Shown: piece by piece, positions 7,608 through 17,239 of the stretch
Numbering within the stretch: the first letter of the stretch is position 1
Layout: each line of letters starts with the position of its first letter
DNA from: Ignavibacteria bacterium UBA961
GTDB lineage: Bacteria; Bacteroidota; Ignavibacteria; Kapaibacteriales; UBA961
Assembly (NCBI GenBank): GCA_002293005.1
Contig: DBCJ01000006.1
Span: 4,972 to 32,133, forward strand
Length of the DNA stretch: 27,162 nt
Direction: 5' to 3'
Program-made: the position numbers and the translations under genes
The notes under the pieces: model-generated
What the model saw: only the letters and a program-made list of their open reading frames with translations
What the model was told of the DNA's origin: nothing
Database searches by the model: none

Positions 7608-8981
7608 ATGTTTCATTATACAATGAGTTCTATGAAAAACTCTAAGCGTATCATGTGGGCTTTGCCGATCATGTTTGCCATCAGCATCATAATCATGAAT
7701 GCAATGCAAGCACATGCACAAATCAACCCCATCACATTCGAAGAATACACATTGCCAAATGGTTTGCATGTGATTCTTCACAAAGACATTTCTGCACCAA
7801 ATGTGGCCGTATTGGTCCATTATCGAGTTGGCGCCAGAGATGAGGATCCACAAAGAACAGGATTTGCACACTTTTTCGAACATCTCATGTTCGAAGCAAC
7901 CGATCACTATAAGCGTGCTTCATTGGATAAATTCATTCAAGGAGCCGGTGGTGAATTGAATGCATATACATCATTTGATGAAACTGTGTATCACTTCGAA
8001 GTTCCAAGCAATGAGATTCGCCTTCCGCTTTGGATCGAGGCATCTCGTATGCGTACACTCCATGTGGATTCCATCGGTGTGGAAACTCAACGCGGAGTCG
8101 TGAAAGAAGAGCGCAAGAATCGTTATGACAATTCACCCTATGGCGATTGGTTTGAGCGCACTGCCGGCAAATTGTTCAATGGCGGTTTATATAGCTGGAC
8201 TCCGATTGGAACCGCGCAGCACATAGACAATGCCAGCATTGATGAATTCAAGCAATTCTATAATAATTTCTATCAGCCGAATAATGCAACATTGGTTATT
8301 TCCGGTGATATAGACTTGAAACAAGTAAAGGGATTTGTGAAAGAATATTTTGCAATTATTCCCAAAGGAACTGCTCCGAAAAGATCAAATGTCGTCATGA
8401 AAGACATGAATCCAGGCATCGTTCGCGAGACAATCGATGATCCAAAAGCACAATTGCCTGCAGTGTTCATGGGTTATCGCGGACCCAAAATCGGCGAAAA
8501 AGATGCATATGCTATGTCAATGCTTATGGACATTGTTCGTTCCGGCGAAAGTTCACGCTTATATCAACGCTTGGTTGACAAAGATCAAATTGCAGTTCAA
8601 GCAAGTGGTGGAGCACAGAATTTGCAACATTCCGGCATGATGTTCATGCTCGGCGTTGTTTCCCCTGGAAACACTGTTGATGAAGTCATCAAAGCAGTTG
8701 ATGAAGAAATTGAGAAAGTAAAAAATGAAGGTGTGACCGATGAAGAGTTTACCAAGGCAAAGAATATTGCTGAAGTGAGATTCATTGAGGGTAAGAAGAA
8801 TGTACTTGAAAAAGCCCGTTCACTAGCAAAATATCATACCTATTTCGGTAAAGCATCCATGATCAACACAGAGATCAAAGATTTCATGTCGATCAAGAAA
8901 GAAGATCTTCAGCGTGTGGCCAAGAAATATTTCACGCAAGATTCAAGAACTATTCTTCAATATATGCCCAAGCAGAAATAA
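7608..8981 (+). CDS. Exported M16 zinc peptidase, catalytic member of a pair
   Basis: Insulinase/pitrilysin-family (M16B-like) metallopeptidase, expected in the periplasm or anchored to the envelope. It has 457 residues from the ATG at 7608. In-frame ATGs at 7623 and 7632 are equally plausible, the last giving the cleanest signal peptide (MKNSKRIMWALP, ending near AHAQ). The zinc site is intact: H88-F-F-E91-H92 in HFFEHLMFE, with the downstream glutamate in VVKEERKNRYDN (Glu167 or 168). The second half has the non-catalytic M16 domain, with GYRGP and SGESSRLYQRLVDKDQIA. It is followed 35 nt later by a metal-site-less partner, the usual arrangement for M16B heterodimers. The substrate is unknown; M16 enzymes cut short unfolded peptides within a closed chamber. 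Confidence 0.93.
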   Translation: MFHYTMSSMKNSKRIMWALPIMFAISIIIMNAMQAHAQINPITFEEYTLPNGLHVILHKDISAPNVAVLVHYRVGARDEDPQRTGFAHFFEHLMFEATDHYKRASLDKFIQGAGGELNAYTSFDETVYHFEVPSNEIRLPLWIEASRMRTLHVDSIGVETQRGVVKEERKNRYDNSPYGDWFERTAGKLFNGGLYSWTPIGTAQHIDNASIDEFKQFYNNFYQPNNATLVISGDIDLKQVKGFVKEYFAIIPKGTAPKRSNVVMKDMNPGIVRETIDDPKAQLPAVFMGYRGPKIGEKDAYAMSMLMDIVRSGESSRLYQRLVDKDQIAVQASGGAQNLQHSGMMFMLGVVSPGNTVDEVIKAVDEEIEKVKNEGVTDEEFTKAKNIAEVRFIEGKKNVLEKARSLAKYHTYFGKASMINTEIKDFMSIKKEDLQRVAKKYFTQDSRTILQYMPKQK

Positions 8982-9016
8982 TCATCTTCATTTTGATCAC
9001 ATATATTTAAAATATC

Positions 9017-11074
9017 ATGAAACAGTATATCATTCTTTTCTCAATGTTCTTGGCCTTGCATTCGGCATTTGGTCAAGGACTTAAATTAGGCGATAAACCC
9101 GGACCCCTTCCCGCAAAGGAATTCGCCTTCCCAAAATACACTGAATTATTCCTATCAAATGGACTAAAGGTCTTTGTCATTGAAGATCATGAACAACCAA
9201 CTGTGGCTTTAAAACTACAAATTCGCGGTGGCGAAGTTTCGGAATCTATTCCAGGAACAGCAGCAGTTGTAGCAGAAATGCTCACTAAAGGTGCAGGCAA
9301 AAGAGATGCTTTGACAATTGCAAAAGAATTGGACGGTGTCGGCGCTGGTGTAAGTGCATCATCATCCGGTGATATCACCAATGTCACAGGCGAAAGCATA
9401 CTAAAACATATGCCTATCATGCTTGAGATTTTCTCTGATGTATTGCGTTCAGCAAATTTCCCTGAAGATGAACTTGCAAAACTCAAAAAACAAAAGATTT
9501 CTGAAGTGAAGCTAGAAAAAGCAAATGGCAATGCCATGCTTCAAGTAATGTCCAGAAAGATTGCTTATGGCGCAAATCATCCTTCTGCAAGACATAAATC
9601 GGAAGCCTCATACAATGCAATCACGATTGATGAAATCAAGAAATTCTATTCTTCATACTATCGTCCAAACAATGCGACTCTCGCAGTTGTTGGCGATGTG
9701 AAACCTGAAGAAATCAAGCCAATTCTTGAGAAAGCACTTGGCGCATGGACCCCCGGTGATGTGAATGAATTCCGTACACCAAAAGCCGAACCAATGCCAC
9801 AAGGTGTATACTTTATCGCTCGTCCTAGTTCTGTACAATCTGCCACTGCATTGACAGCAAACTCGGTTCCAAATAATCATCCGGAATTTGAAAAATTGAG
9901 ACTGGGTGCGAATCTTATGGGTGCAGGTTTCTCCGGTCGATTATTCCGCACATTGAGAGAGACATATTCCTATACATATACACCATATGCCTATCTCACA
10001 AGTGGTAGAGAGGTCAATCGTTATATCTGCGGAGCCGATGTTCGTAACTCAGTTACAGACTCAGCAATCAAAGTGATGCAGTCAGAAATGACAAAAATCA
10101 CTACTGAACTAGCACCAAATGATGAATTGGATTTGATCAAGCGTTTCGTCGTTGGACAATTCAAAATGAACTTTGAGAATTCTGATTTTGTGGCAGGATT
10201 ACTACTCAATGCCGACTATAATAATCAGCCGATATCTTATGTAAAGGAATTCCCGAATCGCTTTACAGCCATCACATCTGAGCAAATGAAGAGTGCCATG
10301 AGCAAACATTTGTCCAAATTATCCATTGTTGTTGTGGGTAGTCCTGATGTTTTGGAAACACTCAAACAATTTGGCCCTGTCTATGAATACACCACTGATT
10401 TTGAAGTCAAGAAAACCGAATTGAAAAAAGTTGACATGACTCCACAAGAATTGATGGAGAAACATCGTAAGGCATTGGGTGGAATGGAGAACATTTCCAA
10501 AATCTCAACACTAATCACAACCGGTACAGCTTCATTTGACATGAATGGTCAGCAAATGCAAGGCACACTGCTTCGCAAACAGAAAGCACCCGGCAAAGAA
10601 GTAACCATCATGGATTTCAAAATGTTCAAGCAGACAATGATGACAGATGGAAATCAAGCATGGAGAATGATGGGTCCTCAAGTTCAGGAAGTTACAGAAG
10701 CTGATGAAAAGCAAGGTATGCTGAATAATGCACATATTGTTGAATCGGCTCGCATGTTGGAGCTTGGCAAAACATTGACCATCAAAGGTCAGGAAGGAAA
10801 TGCAATCCTTGTTGAATCAAAGGATGCATCCGGCGAAATTGAAACTTTATATTTTGACGCTAACACTTTCTTGATCACTACCATGAAATCCGTAGCGAAA
10901 GGCCCTCAAGGAGATGTCGAAGTCACGCAATCATATGCTAATTACACAGATGTGGGTGGCGTAAAATTCCCCAGCAAACTCATCCTTGAGCAAGGTCAGA
11001 TTGTCATTACGATGGATGGATTGAAATATCAAATCAATCAAGAAGTCAAAGACTCGGAATTCAAACCTGAATAA
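9017..11074 (+). CDS. M16 peptidase-like partner lacking the zinc motif, with C-terminal LolA-like domain
   Basis: 685 residues with a signal peptide ending at about Gly19-Gln20. Residues 35-460 form an M16 fold, but where HxxEH belongs the sequence is A83-V-V-A86-E87, so no zinc can bind and it should be inactive by itself. Its second half keeps the Arg/Tyr element seen in inactive M16B partners (GRLFRTLRETYSYTYTPYAY), which in known pairs completes the active site of the other subunit. After about residue 470 comes a further 215 residues starting TPQELMEKHRKALGGMENI. This region looks like the beta-rich LolA/outer-membrane lipoprotein-sorting superfamily, from strand pattern and from similar fusions in this group; that call is less sure than the M16 part. 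A bidirectional terminator follows. Confidence 0.88.
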   Translation: MKQYIILFSMFLALHSAFGQGLKLGDKPGPLPAKEFAFPKYTELFLSNGLKVFVIEDHEQPTVALKLQIRGGEVSESIPGTAAVVAEMLTKGAGKRDALTIAKELDGVGAGVSASSSGDITNVTGESILKHMPIMLEIFSDVLRSANFPEDELAKLKKQKISEVKLEKANGNAMLQVMSRKIAYGANHPSARHKSEASYNAITIDEIKKFYSSYYRPNNATLAVVGDVKPEEIKPILEKALGAWTPGDVNEFRTPKAEPMPQGVYFIARPSSVQSATALTANSVPNNHPEFEKLRLGANLMGAGFSGRLFRTLRETYSYTYTPYAYLTSGREVNRYICGADVRNSVTDSAIKVMQSEMTKITTELAPNDELDLIKRFVVGQFKMNFENSDFVAGLLLNADYNNQPISYVKEFPNRFTAITSEQMKSAMSKHLSKLSIVVVGSPDVLETLKQFGPVYEYTTDFEVKKTELKKVDMTPQELMEKHRKALGGMENISKISTLITTGTASFDMNGQQMQGTLLRKQKAPGKEVTIMDFKMFKQTMMTDGNQAWRMMGPQVQEVTEADEKQGMLNNAHIVESARMLELGKTLTIKGQEGNAILVESKDASGEIETLYFDANTFLITTMKSVAKGPQGDVEVTQSYANYTDVGGVKFPSKLILEQGQIVITMDGLKYQINQEVKDSEFKPE

Positions 11075-11077
11075 ATC

Positions 11078-11121
11078 AAAAAAAATCCCCGCTGAAAAAA
11101 TCTCGGCGGGGATTTTTTTTT
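11078..11121. terminator. Bidirectional terminator between the M16 pair and surE
   Basis: The stem atccccgc/gcggggat (11085-11092 with 11106-11113) is flanked by an A-run on the left and a T-run on the right, so it works for both converging genes. The T-run extends into the surE stop codon (11120-11122). Confidence 0.9.
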
Positions 11122-11875
11122 ACAATAAGCCTTTCAACTTTTCTACTATTTTTCTGTGAGTAAGGTCATAATGCACGGGAGTGAGTGAAACCCAACCATT
11201 TCTCACTGCCCCATCATCTGTTTCAATATCTGCTTCTTCAGGCACGCGATAAGTTCCAACAATCCAATGATATTCCCTACCCATTGGATCCTTCCTTGAA
11301 TCATAGCTATCATCCCAATATGAATTACTTAATCTTGTAATTCTCATTCCCTTTATGTCTTCTTTGGGTATGGCAGGTACATTCATGTTAAGAATAGTAT
11401 CGATCGGAATATCCCAATTCAACATGTTTCCTGCAACCTTTGCGGCATATTCAGCGGCAGTTGACATATCTGCTTCTAGCGAAAAAGATGTCAATGATAC
11501 TGCCAAGGCAGGAATTCCAATCATCATGGCTTCTGTTGCAGCCGATACTGTTCCTGAGTACATTACATTCACTGCATTATTCGCACCATGATTGATGCCT
11601 GAAACAACCAAATCAGGTTTCGTTTCAAGCAATGTTGAAACTCCTAATTTGACGCAGTCGGCAGGTGTGCCATTGATGGCAAATCCAAATAGATCTCCAT
11701 CTCTTTGAAATGGTACGGCACGCAAAGGAGCACTTACCGTAAGTGCATGTCCCACTGCACTTTGCTGACGATCAGGTGCAATCACCGTCACATTGCCAAT
11801 ATTCTTTAATGCTTGAACAAGGGCAAGAATGCCAGGTGAATCTATTCCATCATCATTTGTAATTAAAATATTCAT
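11120..11875 (-). CDS. surE: 5'/3'-nucleotidase SurE
   Basis: Metal-dependent phosphatase acting on nucleoside monophosphates, cytoplasmic, linked in other bacteria to stationary-phase survival. It has 251 residues, normal for the family. The hallmark N-terminus MNILITNDDGIDSPG supplies metal ligands Asp8 and Asp9. Ser39 (DRQQSAVGHALT) and Asn95 (VSGINHGANN) complete the metal site. GTVSAATEAMMIGIPALAVSL is another conserved block. The start ATG is 1 nt after the stop of the cbpA-like gene upstream, so the two are translated from one message. Confidence 0.96.
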   Translation of the reverse strand: MNILITNDDGIDSPGILALVQALKNIGNVTVIAPDRQQSAVGHALTVSAPLRAVPFQRDGDLFGFAINGTPADCVKLGVSTLLETKPDLVVSGINHGANNAVNVMYSGTVSAATEAMMIGIPALAVSLTSFSLEADMSTAAEYAAKVAGNMLNWDIPIDTILNMNVPAIPKEDIKGMRITRLSNSYWDDSYDSRKDPMGREYHWIVGTYRVPEEADIETDDGAVRNGWVSLTPVHYDLTHRKIVEKLKGLL

Positions 11876-11876
11876 C

Positions 11877-12752
11877 TTATGATCTCAAAGCTGCAAGTGA
11901 GGAAATCAGTGTTTTTTCTTCTTCAGACAATTGCTCGGGAAATTCTATGTCAACCATTAAAAAGAGATCCCCGAATTCTTGATCTTTCCCATGGATGGGC
12001 ATTCCGAATCCTTTCAACCTCAATTTTGTACCCGGTTTTGTCTCAGGTGCTATTTTCACCGCCACGGTACCTTTTAAGGTTTTAAAATTTACTTGCCCTC
12101 CCAATAAGGCAGTATAAAGCTGGACAGACAAATCGGCTTCCAAATCAGAACCATGCATTGTAAACACAGGGTCAGGCTTAACTTGAACTTTTACATGTAT
12201 GTCATGTCCTTGTCCGGAAGGGATATTTATGGTCTGACCATCTTTGATGCCAGGTTTGAGGCGTATTTCTCTTTGCTTACCACCTGTTGTGAGCTTTAGC
12301 GTACAGCCACTATAAGCTTGTTGAAAAGATATGGTGGCTTGTAATTCAGAAGTTGTTCTTTGTGGCCTAGTTGTTCTTTGTCCAGCACCATTTCCATTAA
12401 AAATGGTTTCGAAGAAATCTGAAAAACCCGAACCGCCTGAGAATTGAGAGAAATCATTTCTGGTGGAACCTCGATTTTGCCAAGCTTGCCAATCAAATGG
12501 ACTTTCGGCACTACCTTGATGTGAATGCGTATTCCAGCTGGAGCCGAGTCGATCATACTTCTCTTTATTCTGGGGATCGCTCAGTACTTGATTTGCCTCA
12601 TTGATTTCTTTGAATTTTTCTTCGGCCTTTGCATCACCGGGATTTTTGTCCGGGTGATATTTCTGGGCCAAAGTGCGATAGGCTTTTTTTATCTCTTCAG
12701 GTTTGGCGGATTTGGTAAGACCAAGGACGGAATAATAATCTTTAAAATCCAT
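11877..12752 (-). CDS. cbpA: CbpA-type DnaJ co-chaperone
   Basis: J-domain partner of DnaK. Residues 1-70 are a J domain with His33-Pro34-Asp35 (YHPDKNPGD). A Gly/Phe-rich linker follows at about 75-120. The two C-terminal substrate-binding beta domains run from about 130 to 291 and contain LKPGIKDGQTINIPSGQG and LLGGQVNFKTLKG. There is no CxxCxGxG zinc-finger region, which separates it from DnaJ proper and fits CbpA/DnaJ type II, as does the length of 291 residues. It is the first gene of a two-gene unit with surE. It diverges from a large surface-protein gene across 175 nt that contain an imperfect palindrome. Confidence 0.9.
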   Translation of the reverse strand: MDFKDYYSVLGLTKSAKPEEIKKAYRTLAQKYHPDKNPGDAKAEEKFKEINEANQVLSDPQNKEKYDRLGSSWNTHSHQGSAESPFDWQAWQNRGSTRNDFSQFSGGSGFSDFFETIFNGNGAGQRTTRPQRTTSELQATISFQQAYSGCTLKLTTGGKQREIRLKPGIKDGQTINIPSGQGHDIHVKVQVKPDPVFTMHGSDLEADLSVQLYTALLGGQVNFKTLKGTVAVKIAPETKPGTKLRLKGFGMPIHGKDQEFGDLFLMVDIEFPEQLSEEEKTLISSLAALRS

Positions 12753-12828
12753 GATTTAGTTACAGTGCGTGAAAATAGAGGGAGCTTCTAGAAAAAAGTT
12801 CGGGCTTATCAACGACTCCCGATATCTT

Positions 12829-12849
12829 TTGTTGTAATCAATTCAACAA
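12829..12849. promoter_or_regulatory. Imperfect palindrome in the divergent cbpA / surface-protein spacer
   Basis: TTGTTG at 12829-12834 and CAACAA at 12844-12849 form perfect 6-bp arms, and two of the four inner positions pair as well. It lies 79 nt upstream of the plus-strand gene and 77 nt upstream of cbpA, almost midway. It is not the CIRCE heat-shock element. It is a possible operator. Confidence 0.3.
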
Positions 12850-12927
12850 TATCTGATTATTTTCCATTGGTCAACTCAAGTTTTTTTCATTATTTGTGTC
12901 GGGGTTAATAAATGTATCCAAAAGCCA

Positions 12928-15900
12928 ATGAAAAAATCTACACTCTTTCTTTTCCTTCAATACATGGCAATCACACTATTGCTCATGCTTTTTTATGGGG
13001 TAATGAGCATTCACGCTCAAAATGGGGAATCACTAACTAATGGCATTTCCGGCTATGCAGGACGTTACTTTCTGATTGGATTCATGCAGAATGAACTGAT
13101 TGTATTACCCGGCGGGATTCGATTAACTGTTCATATTTCAACAATCAGGCCAACCACTGTTCGTATAGCAGGTCCAATTACTGGACCATCTCAATATTTA
13201 CAATTGGCAGGTGATACCGTTGTAGAGCTTACATTTCCATATGACAAATTGGAAATGTATGAATCTGAAAAAATACAATCCAAGTCCATTGAGATTGAAT
13301 CTGATCAGCCAATTTCCGTAAGTGGCATAAGTAGTCAATCATTATCCACTGATGGATATTCTGCTATTCCTGTTTCAAAATGGGGTCGTGAATATGTGAT
13401 TCATTCATGGCCTAATGACATTTACATGCATGATGATGATCCTCAAGGAAAAATTCCAAGATCAAGCGAATTCATGATCATAGCATCCGAGGATAATACA
13501 GTCATAGAGTTTGCGCCAAGAAGCAGAACACTTAGACAAATTCAGCCCTATGAATCTACCATCATCACATTGAATAAAGGCCAATGTTATTTGGTGCAGT
13601 CTGATACATTGCCATCCGGTGAGGGCGATCTTTCAGGAACTATTGTTCGTGGAGACAAACCTATCGGTGTATTCAGTGGACATATCAGAACAGCAATTCC
13701 ACTTGGTCTTACAGAATTCGACAGCAAGAATCATCTCATAGAAATGCTGTATCCAACAGAGCAATGGGGTTCTTCATTCATTACTGTTCCATTCACGAAT
13801 GATGGTACAGGTGATTTCTTTCGGATTCATTGCATTGCACCAAATACGAAAGTGACTGTCAAAGGATGGAATATCAATCAAACATTCACATTGTCCAATC
13901 CAGGGGATTTTCGAACATTAAGCTTCATTCGAGATCCTCTCCATATTGAATCAGACAAACCAATCAGCATTGCTCAATACATGACAAGCAGCTTTTCTTC
14001 GAATGAAAGATTGCAAAATTTCGATCCCTGCATGATGCTTGTTCCTTCGACTGAAAAGTCAATCAAAAGTGCAAATTTCCATGTGATTGCGAATCCAGCA
14101 ACAAATCCCAAACAATTTGCACAACATTTCATTTCACTTGTCTGTACAGAAGATGCAGTTGATCATGTGATGCTTGACAATCGCCTCATCAGAAATGCGA
14201 TTTCCATTTTCCCGAATCAAAGAGTCAATGGTACTCAGATGTTCTATGTCACTGTTCCTGTTACACCCGGTTTTCATCGTTTAACCACGATGGAAGGTGC
14301 ATTCATTGCAGGACTTTATGGCATAGGCTCTGATGATGCTTATGCATATCCACTGGCTTTTGGAATGGTGCAAGGAATTGATACAACTGCCCCTAAAATC
14401 AGTCTCAAAGATTCTTGTGGAATTATCAAAGGCAAAATCACTGAAGTCATCATTGATGATTTTAGTGGATTGTATGATATTAATGTCATCAGAGATTCCA
14501 CGCAAAACATGAATTGGTCATTGGCAGGATTCAAAGAGGTTGATACGACTACAACTTTCTCCGGTAATGTCATCAACAAGTTGAAAGATGCTTATATGGT
14601 CATTGAAGTGATGGACAATGCCGGCAATTCATCACGCTTTCGTTATTCATATACTGCACCAAAGATTATCATCCCTGATTCACTTTCATTTAACAAGATG
14701 ATCATTGGTGATACTCAATGCAGAAATATAGTATTGCATAATACTGGCAAAGAGAGCATACTCATAAAGTTTGCAAAATTGATTGGTGATACCAGAATGA
14801 TTGGCTCAAATCTATCTGCACTTACAAATGCGATGATTCCTCCGAATGATTCCATTGAGATTGAGATATGCTACAGAGCAATTACAGGCTCCGATTCAGC
14901 TAATGCAACTTTACAGATACTGTTTGATTGTGGTATTTATAAAGCAATAAAAATTAGCGGAGTGATGGAGAATCCTGCCATACAAGTCCTTGGAAATGAT
15001 TTCGGCACTGTGGCAATTGGTGATACAAAACCAGGAGTAATCCGCATCATCAATGCGGGTGGCACGGATTTCACTGCGATTTCATTACAAGTTCCGACAA
15101 GTTCCGGAGCATTCACTTATGATACTGCAGGGATTTTTCCCAGAACTTTCAAACCAAGAGACACTGTCAGAATTAATTGTACATTCTCTCCACTCGAGAG
15201 AAAGACATACTCAGATTTCTTTACCATCTTGAATGACCGTTCACTATCGAATCAAGCTGAAGTTAAAGGCAATGGTGCATCACCCGGATTGAGTGAATTC
15301 ATCATTGATTGGAAAGAAAGGCGTTTGGGTGCTAGATATGATACAGTAGCAAGTATCACAAATACCGGAAATGACATCGCAACAATCAGTCTTGACAATT
15401 TGACTCCACTCGATTCAGTTTTTCGCATTTCATTCCCAAATCAAAAGAAGGATACAGTATTGCAATCCAATCAAACAATTGCAGTACTCGTATCATTCAT
15501 ACCTAAAGATAGCATTGAATATCGATATCAAGGAAAGATCACTTACACAAATGGTTTCAGTTATGACAGCTCATCCTATACGCTTATTGGTAAGGGAATA
15601 ATACCGGGTATTCAACAAAAAGACATATATGTTGGTCGTATAAAAGAGAATTCAATCAAAGATACAAATGGTATCTTATTGACTTCGAACGGGAATGCAC
15701 CGCTGACTATAGAAGGATTCACAATCATCTCCGGGGATATATCTTCATTTACTGTAGACACAATTGGTTTCATTAACAAAGTATTTAGCACCGGGGCATC
15801 TCATGTACTCCCTATTAGATTCAAACCACAAAGAGCCGGAAGACATGAGATCTTGGTGGAAACTCAATCTGATGCCGGATTGATTGGTCAGAGTATCAAT

Positions 15901-16983
15901 ACTCGCTCGATCATTTGGGGAGATGCAGATGCAATCGACACGATAGATGTCAAAATAAGTATTCAACCCATTGATACTTTGTATGCATGTGAGGAACGCT
16001 TGATTACTGCTCGAATCAGCAATGATGGTAATATCGATATCGCTGTTGATTCCATTGTAGCAAGACTGAATCAGTCTTTACAAGGCTCAACAATCTCCAT
16101 CAATGCTGTTTCAGATTCAATCATCAAAAAGAGGGGCGGTTTCATTACAATTTCTCTACTCTTGGAATCGGAATATTCCGGGAATGATGAAATCCTCTTG
16201 ACCGCATATATTGCTAACACAATTGAATTGAAACAAACAATTCCATTCTCGGTAAAAACCAATCACATTTCCATCGACTCTTCCATTAATTCAACCATTA
16301 CCTATCTACCGGGTGATTCATTTGAATTACTCATCAGTGGAGATTTTGCTGTTGCATCGAAAACTGATATCGGGTTTGAGCCAATTCTGGAATTAGAGTA
16401 TAATCCACAGAGCATAGACTGCAAAACCACACAAACACAGTTTGATTTGAGTACCAATACTGGTGACATTCGACTTCCAATACAAGTAATTAATGGCTTG
16501 GGAAGGGCAATGATGAATGCCCAAACACAAACATTCTTGAAAGGACAAGGTACTTGGAATACAAAACTTGCTTTTGACACTTATTTGACCGATAGACCTG
16601 ATTCAATCCGCATTATTCTAAAAAATAAACTTTCTGACTGCATCATTGGTGATACGGCAATCATTCCATTGGAATTGTCAGAATTTTGTGGAAAACATAT
16701 TCGGGTGGTTTCAAATGATCTCAAAGGGCAGGGATTATTGGGAATATATCCTCATCCGATACCTGAATCTGGATACATCGCATTGCTGAGTAAACAAGAT
16801 GCATGGTACTCTTATGAAGTAAAAAATCTCTTTGGAGAAACAGTTTTACATAAAAACGGGAATGTTATTGCAGGATTCAACAAAATAGCACTTAATGCCT
16901 CGATATTATCCGGTGGTAGTTATATCCTTATTTTTCATACAGTTAACCATCAATGGACTGAACAAATCATAATCTCAAAATGA
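12928..16983 (+). CDS. Large T9SS surface protein: IgGFc-binding-like module, four ASH-like repeats, sorting domain
   Basis: 1351 residues. The signal peptide is about 1-31 (start MKKSTLFLF, ending SIHAQ). Residues about 45-485 match the IgGFc-binding N-terminal-like module: SDQPISVSGI, SSEFMIIASEDNTVIEF, SGTIVRGDKPIGVFSGH, LYPTEQWGSSFITVPF and SDKPISIAQYM. A short bridging Ig-like segment ends near 578. Four choice-of-anchor D/ASH-like beta domains follow, at about 580-680, 682-786, 788-892 and 894-1000; each opens with a phrase like DFGTVAIGDT and a conserved N-x-G turn. Residues 1007-1250 are less recognisable beta-rich repeats. The last 85 residues (LLGIYPHPIPESGY onward, ending TEQIIISK) look like a T9SS type A sorting domain, so it is probably anchored on the cell surface. 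Adhesion is a likely role, but no ligand can be read. Confidence 0.82.
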   Translation: MKKSTLFLFLQYMAITLLLMLFYGVMSIHAQNGESLTNGISGYAGRYFLIGFMQNELIVLPGGIRLTVHISTIRPTTVRIAGPITGPSQYLQLAGDTVVELTFPYDKLEMYESEKIQSKSIEIESDQPISVSGISSQSLSTDGYSAIPVSKWGREYVIHSWPNDIYMHDDDPQGKIPRSSEFMIIASEDNTVIEFAPRSRTLRQIQPYESTIITLNKGQCYLVQSDTLPSGEGDLSGTIVRGDKPIGVFSGHIRTAIPLGLTEFDSKNHLIEMLYPTEQWGSSFITVPFTNDGTGDFFRIHCIAPNTKVTVKGWNINQTFTLSNPGDFRTLSFIRDPLHIESDKPISIAQYMTSSFSSNERLQNFDPCMMLVPSTEKSIKSANFHVIANPATNPKQFAQHFISLVCTEDAVDHVMLDNRLIRNAISIFPNQRVNGTQMFYVTVPVTPGFHRLTTMEGAFIAGLYGIGSDDAYAYPLAFGMVQGIDTTAPKISLKDSCGIIKGKITEVIIDDFSGLYDINVIRDSTQNMNWSLAGFKEVDTTTTFSGNVINKLKDAYMVIEVMDNAGNSSRFRYSYTAPKIIIPDSLSFNKMIIGDTQCRNIVLHNTGKESILIKFAKLIGDTRMIGSNLSALTNAMIPPNDSIEIEICYRAITGSDSANATLQILFDCGIYKAIKISGVMENPAIQVLGNDFGTVAIGDTKPGVIRIINAGGTDFTAISLQVPTSSGAFTYDTAGIFPRTFKPRDTVRINCTFSPLERKTYSDFFTILNDRSLSNQAEVKGNGASPGLSEFIIDWKERRLGARYDTVASITNTGNDIATISLDNLTPLDSVFRISFPNQKKDTVLQSNQTIAVLVSFIPKDSIEYRYQGKITYTNGFSYDSSSYTLIGKGIIPGIQQKDIYVGRIKENSIKDTNGILLTSNGNAPLTIEGFTIISGDISSFTVDTIGFINKVFSTGASHVLPIRFKPQRAGRHEILVETQSDAGLIGQSINTRSIIWGDADAIDTIDVKISIQPIDTLYACEERLITARISNDGNIDIAVDSIVARLNQSLQGSTISINAVSDSIIKKRGGFITISLLLESEYSGNDEILLTAYIANTIELKQTIPFSVKTNHISIDSSINSTITYLPGDSFELLISGDFAVASKTDIGFEPILELEYNPQSIDCKTTQTQFDLSTNTGDIRLPIQVINGLGRAMMNAQTQTFLKGQGTWNTKLAFDTYLTDRPDSIRIILKNKLSDCIIGDTAIIPLELSEFCGKHIRVVSNDLKGQGLLGIYPHPIPESGYIALLSKQDAWYSYEVKNLFGETVLHKNGNVIAGFNKIALNASILSGGSYILIFHTVNHQWTEQIIISK

Positions 16984-16995
16984 TGAATCTGTCGG

Positions 16996-17044
16996 AGGTT
17001 TTCCACATAGTGCACGAAACAGGGAAAAACCTATATTTTTTCTT
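16996..17044 (+). terminator. Possible terminator after the large surface-protein gene
   Basis: aggttttcc (16996-17004) pairs with gggaaaaacct (17022-17032) with one bulge and a 17-nt loop, then atattttttctt. It lies 13 nt after the stop. The AT-rich stem makes this only moderately likely. Confidence 0.5.
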
Positions 17045-17228
17045 GTCTAATGCCAAGTTTTCTATTAAATTTGACTCGTTGTTGTGATCGTTCTTTCTCT
17101 GATATAATCTAAATTTTCTCACTTGGCCACAATATCTCAACCGATCATTGTATGTCATTGTGTATCAGACAGCACTTCCCCAACACATCCCTAAGAATGT
17201 AAATAACAAGATACTTTTACTGGCGAAA

Positions 17229-17234
17229 AGGTGA
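17229..17234 (+). promoter_or_regulatory. Ribosome binding site fixing the beta-barrel gene start
   Basis: AGGTGA lies 5 nt before the ATG at 17240 and matches the anti-Shine-Dalgarno consensus. It contains the in-frame GTG at 17231, which is therefore unlikely to be the start. Confidence 0.65.
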
Positions 17235-17239
17235 AACTC

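Noticed and set aside
16984..17239. Possible small RNA or small gene in the 256-nt spacer
   Set aside because: Apart from a possible terminator and the ribosome site, I see no cloverleaf, no riboswitch-like structure and no convincing frame.
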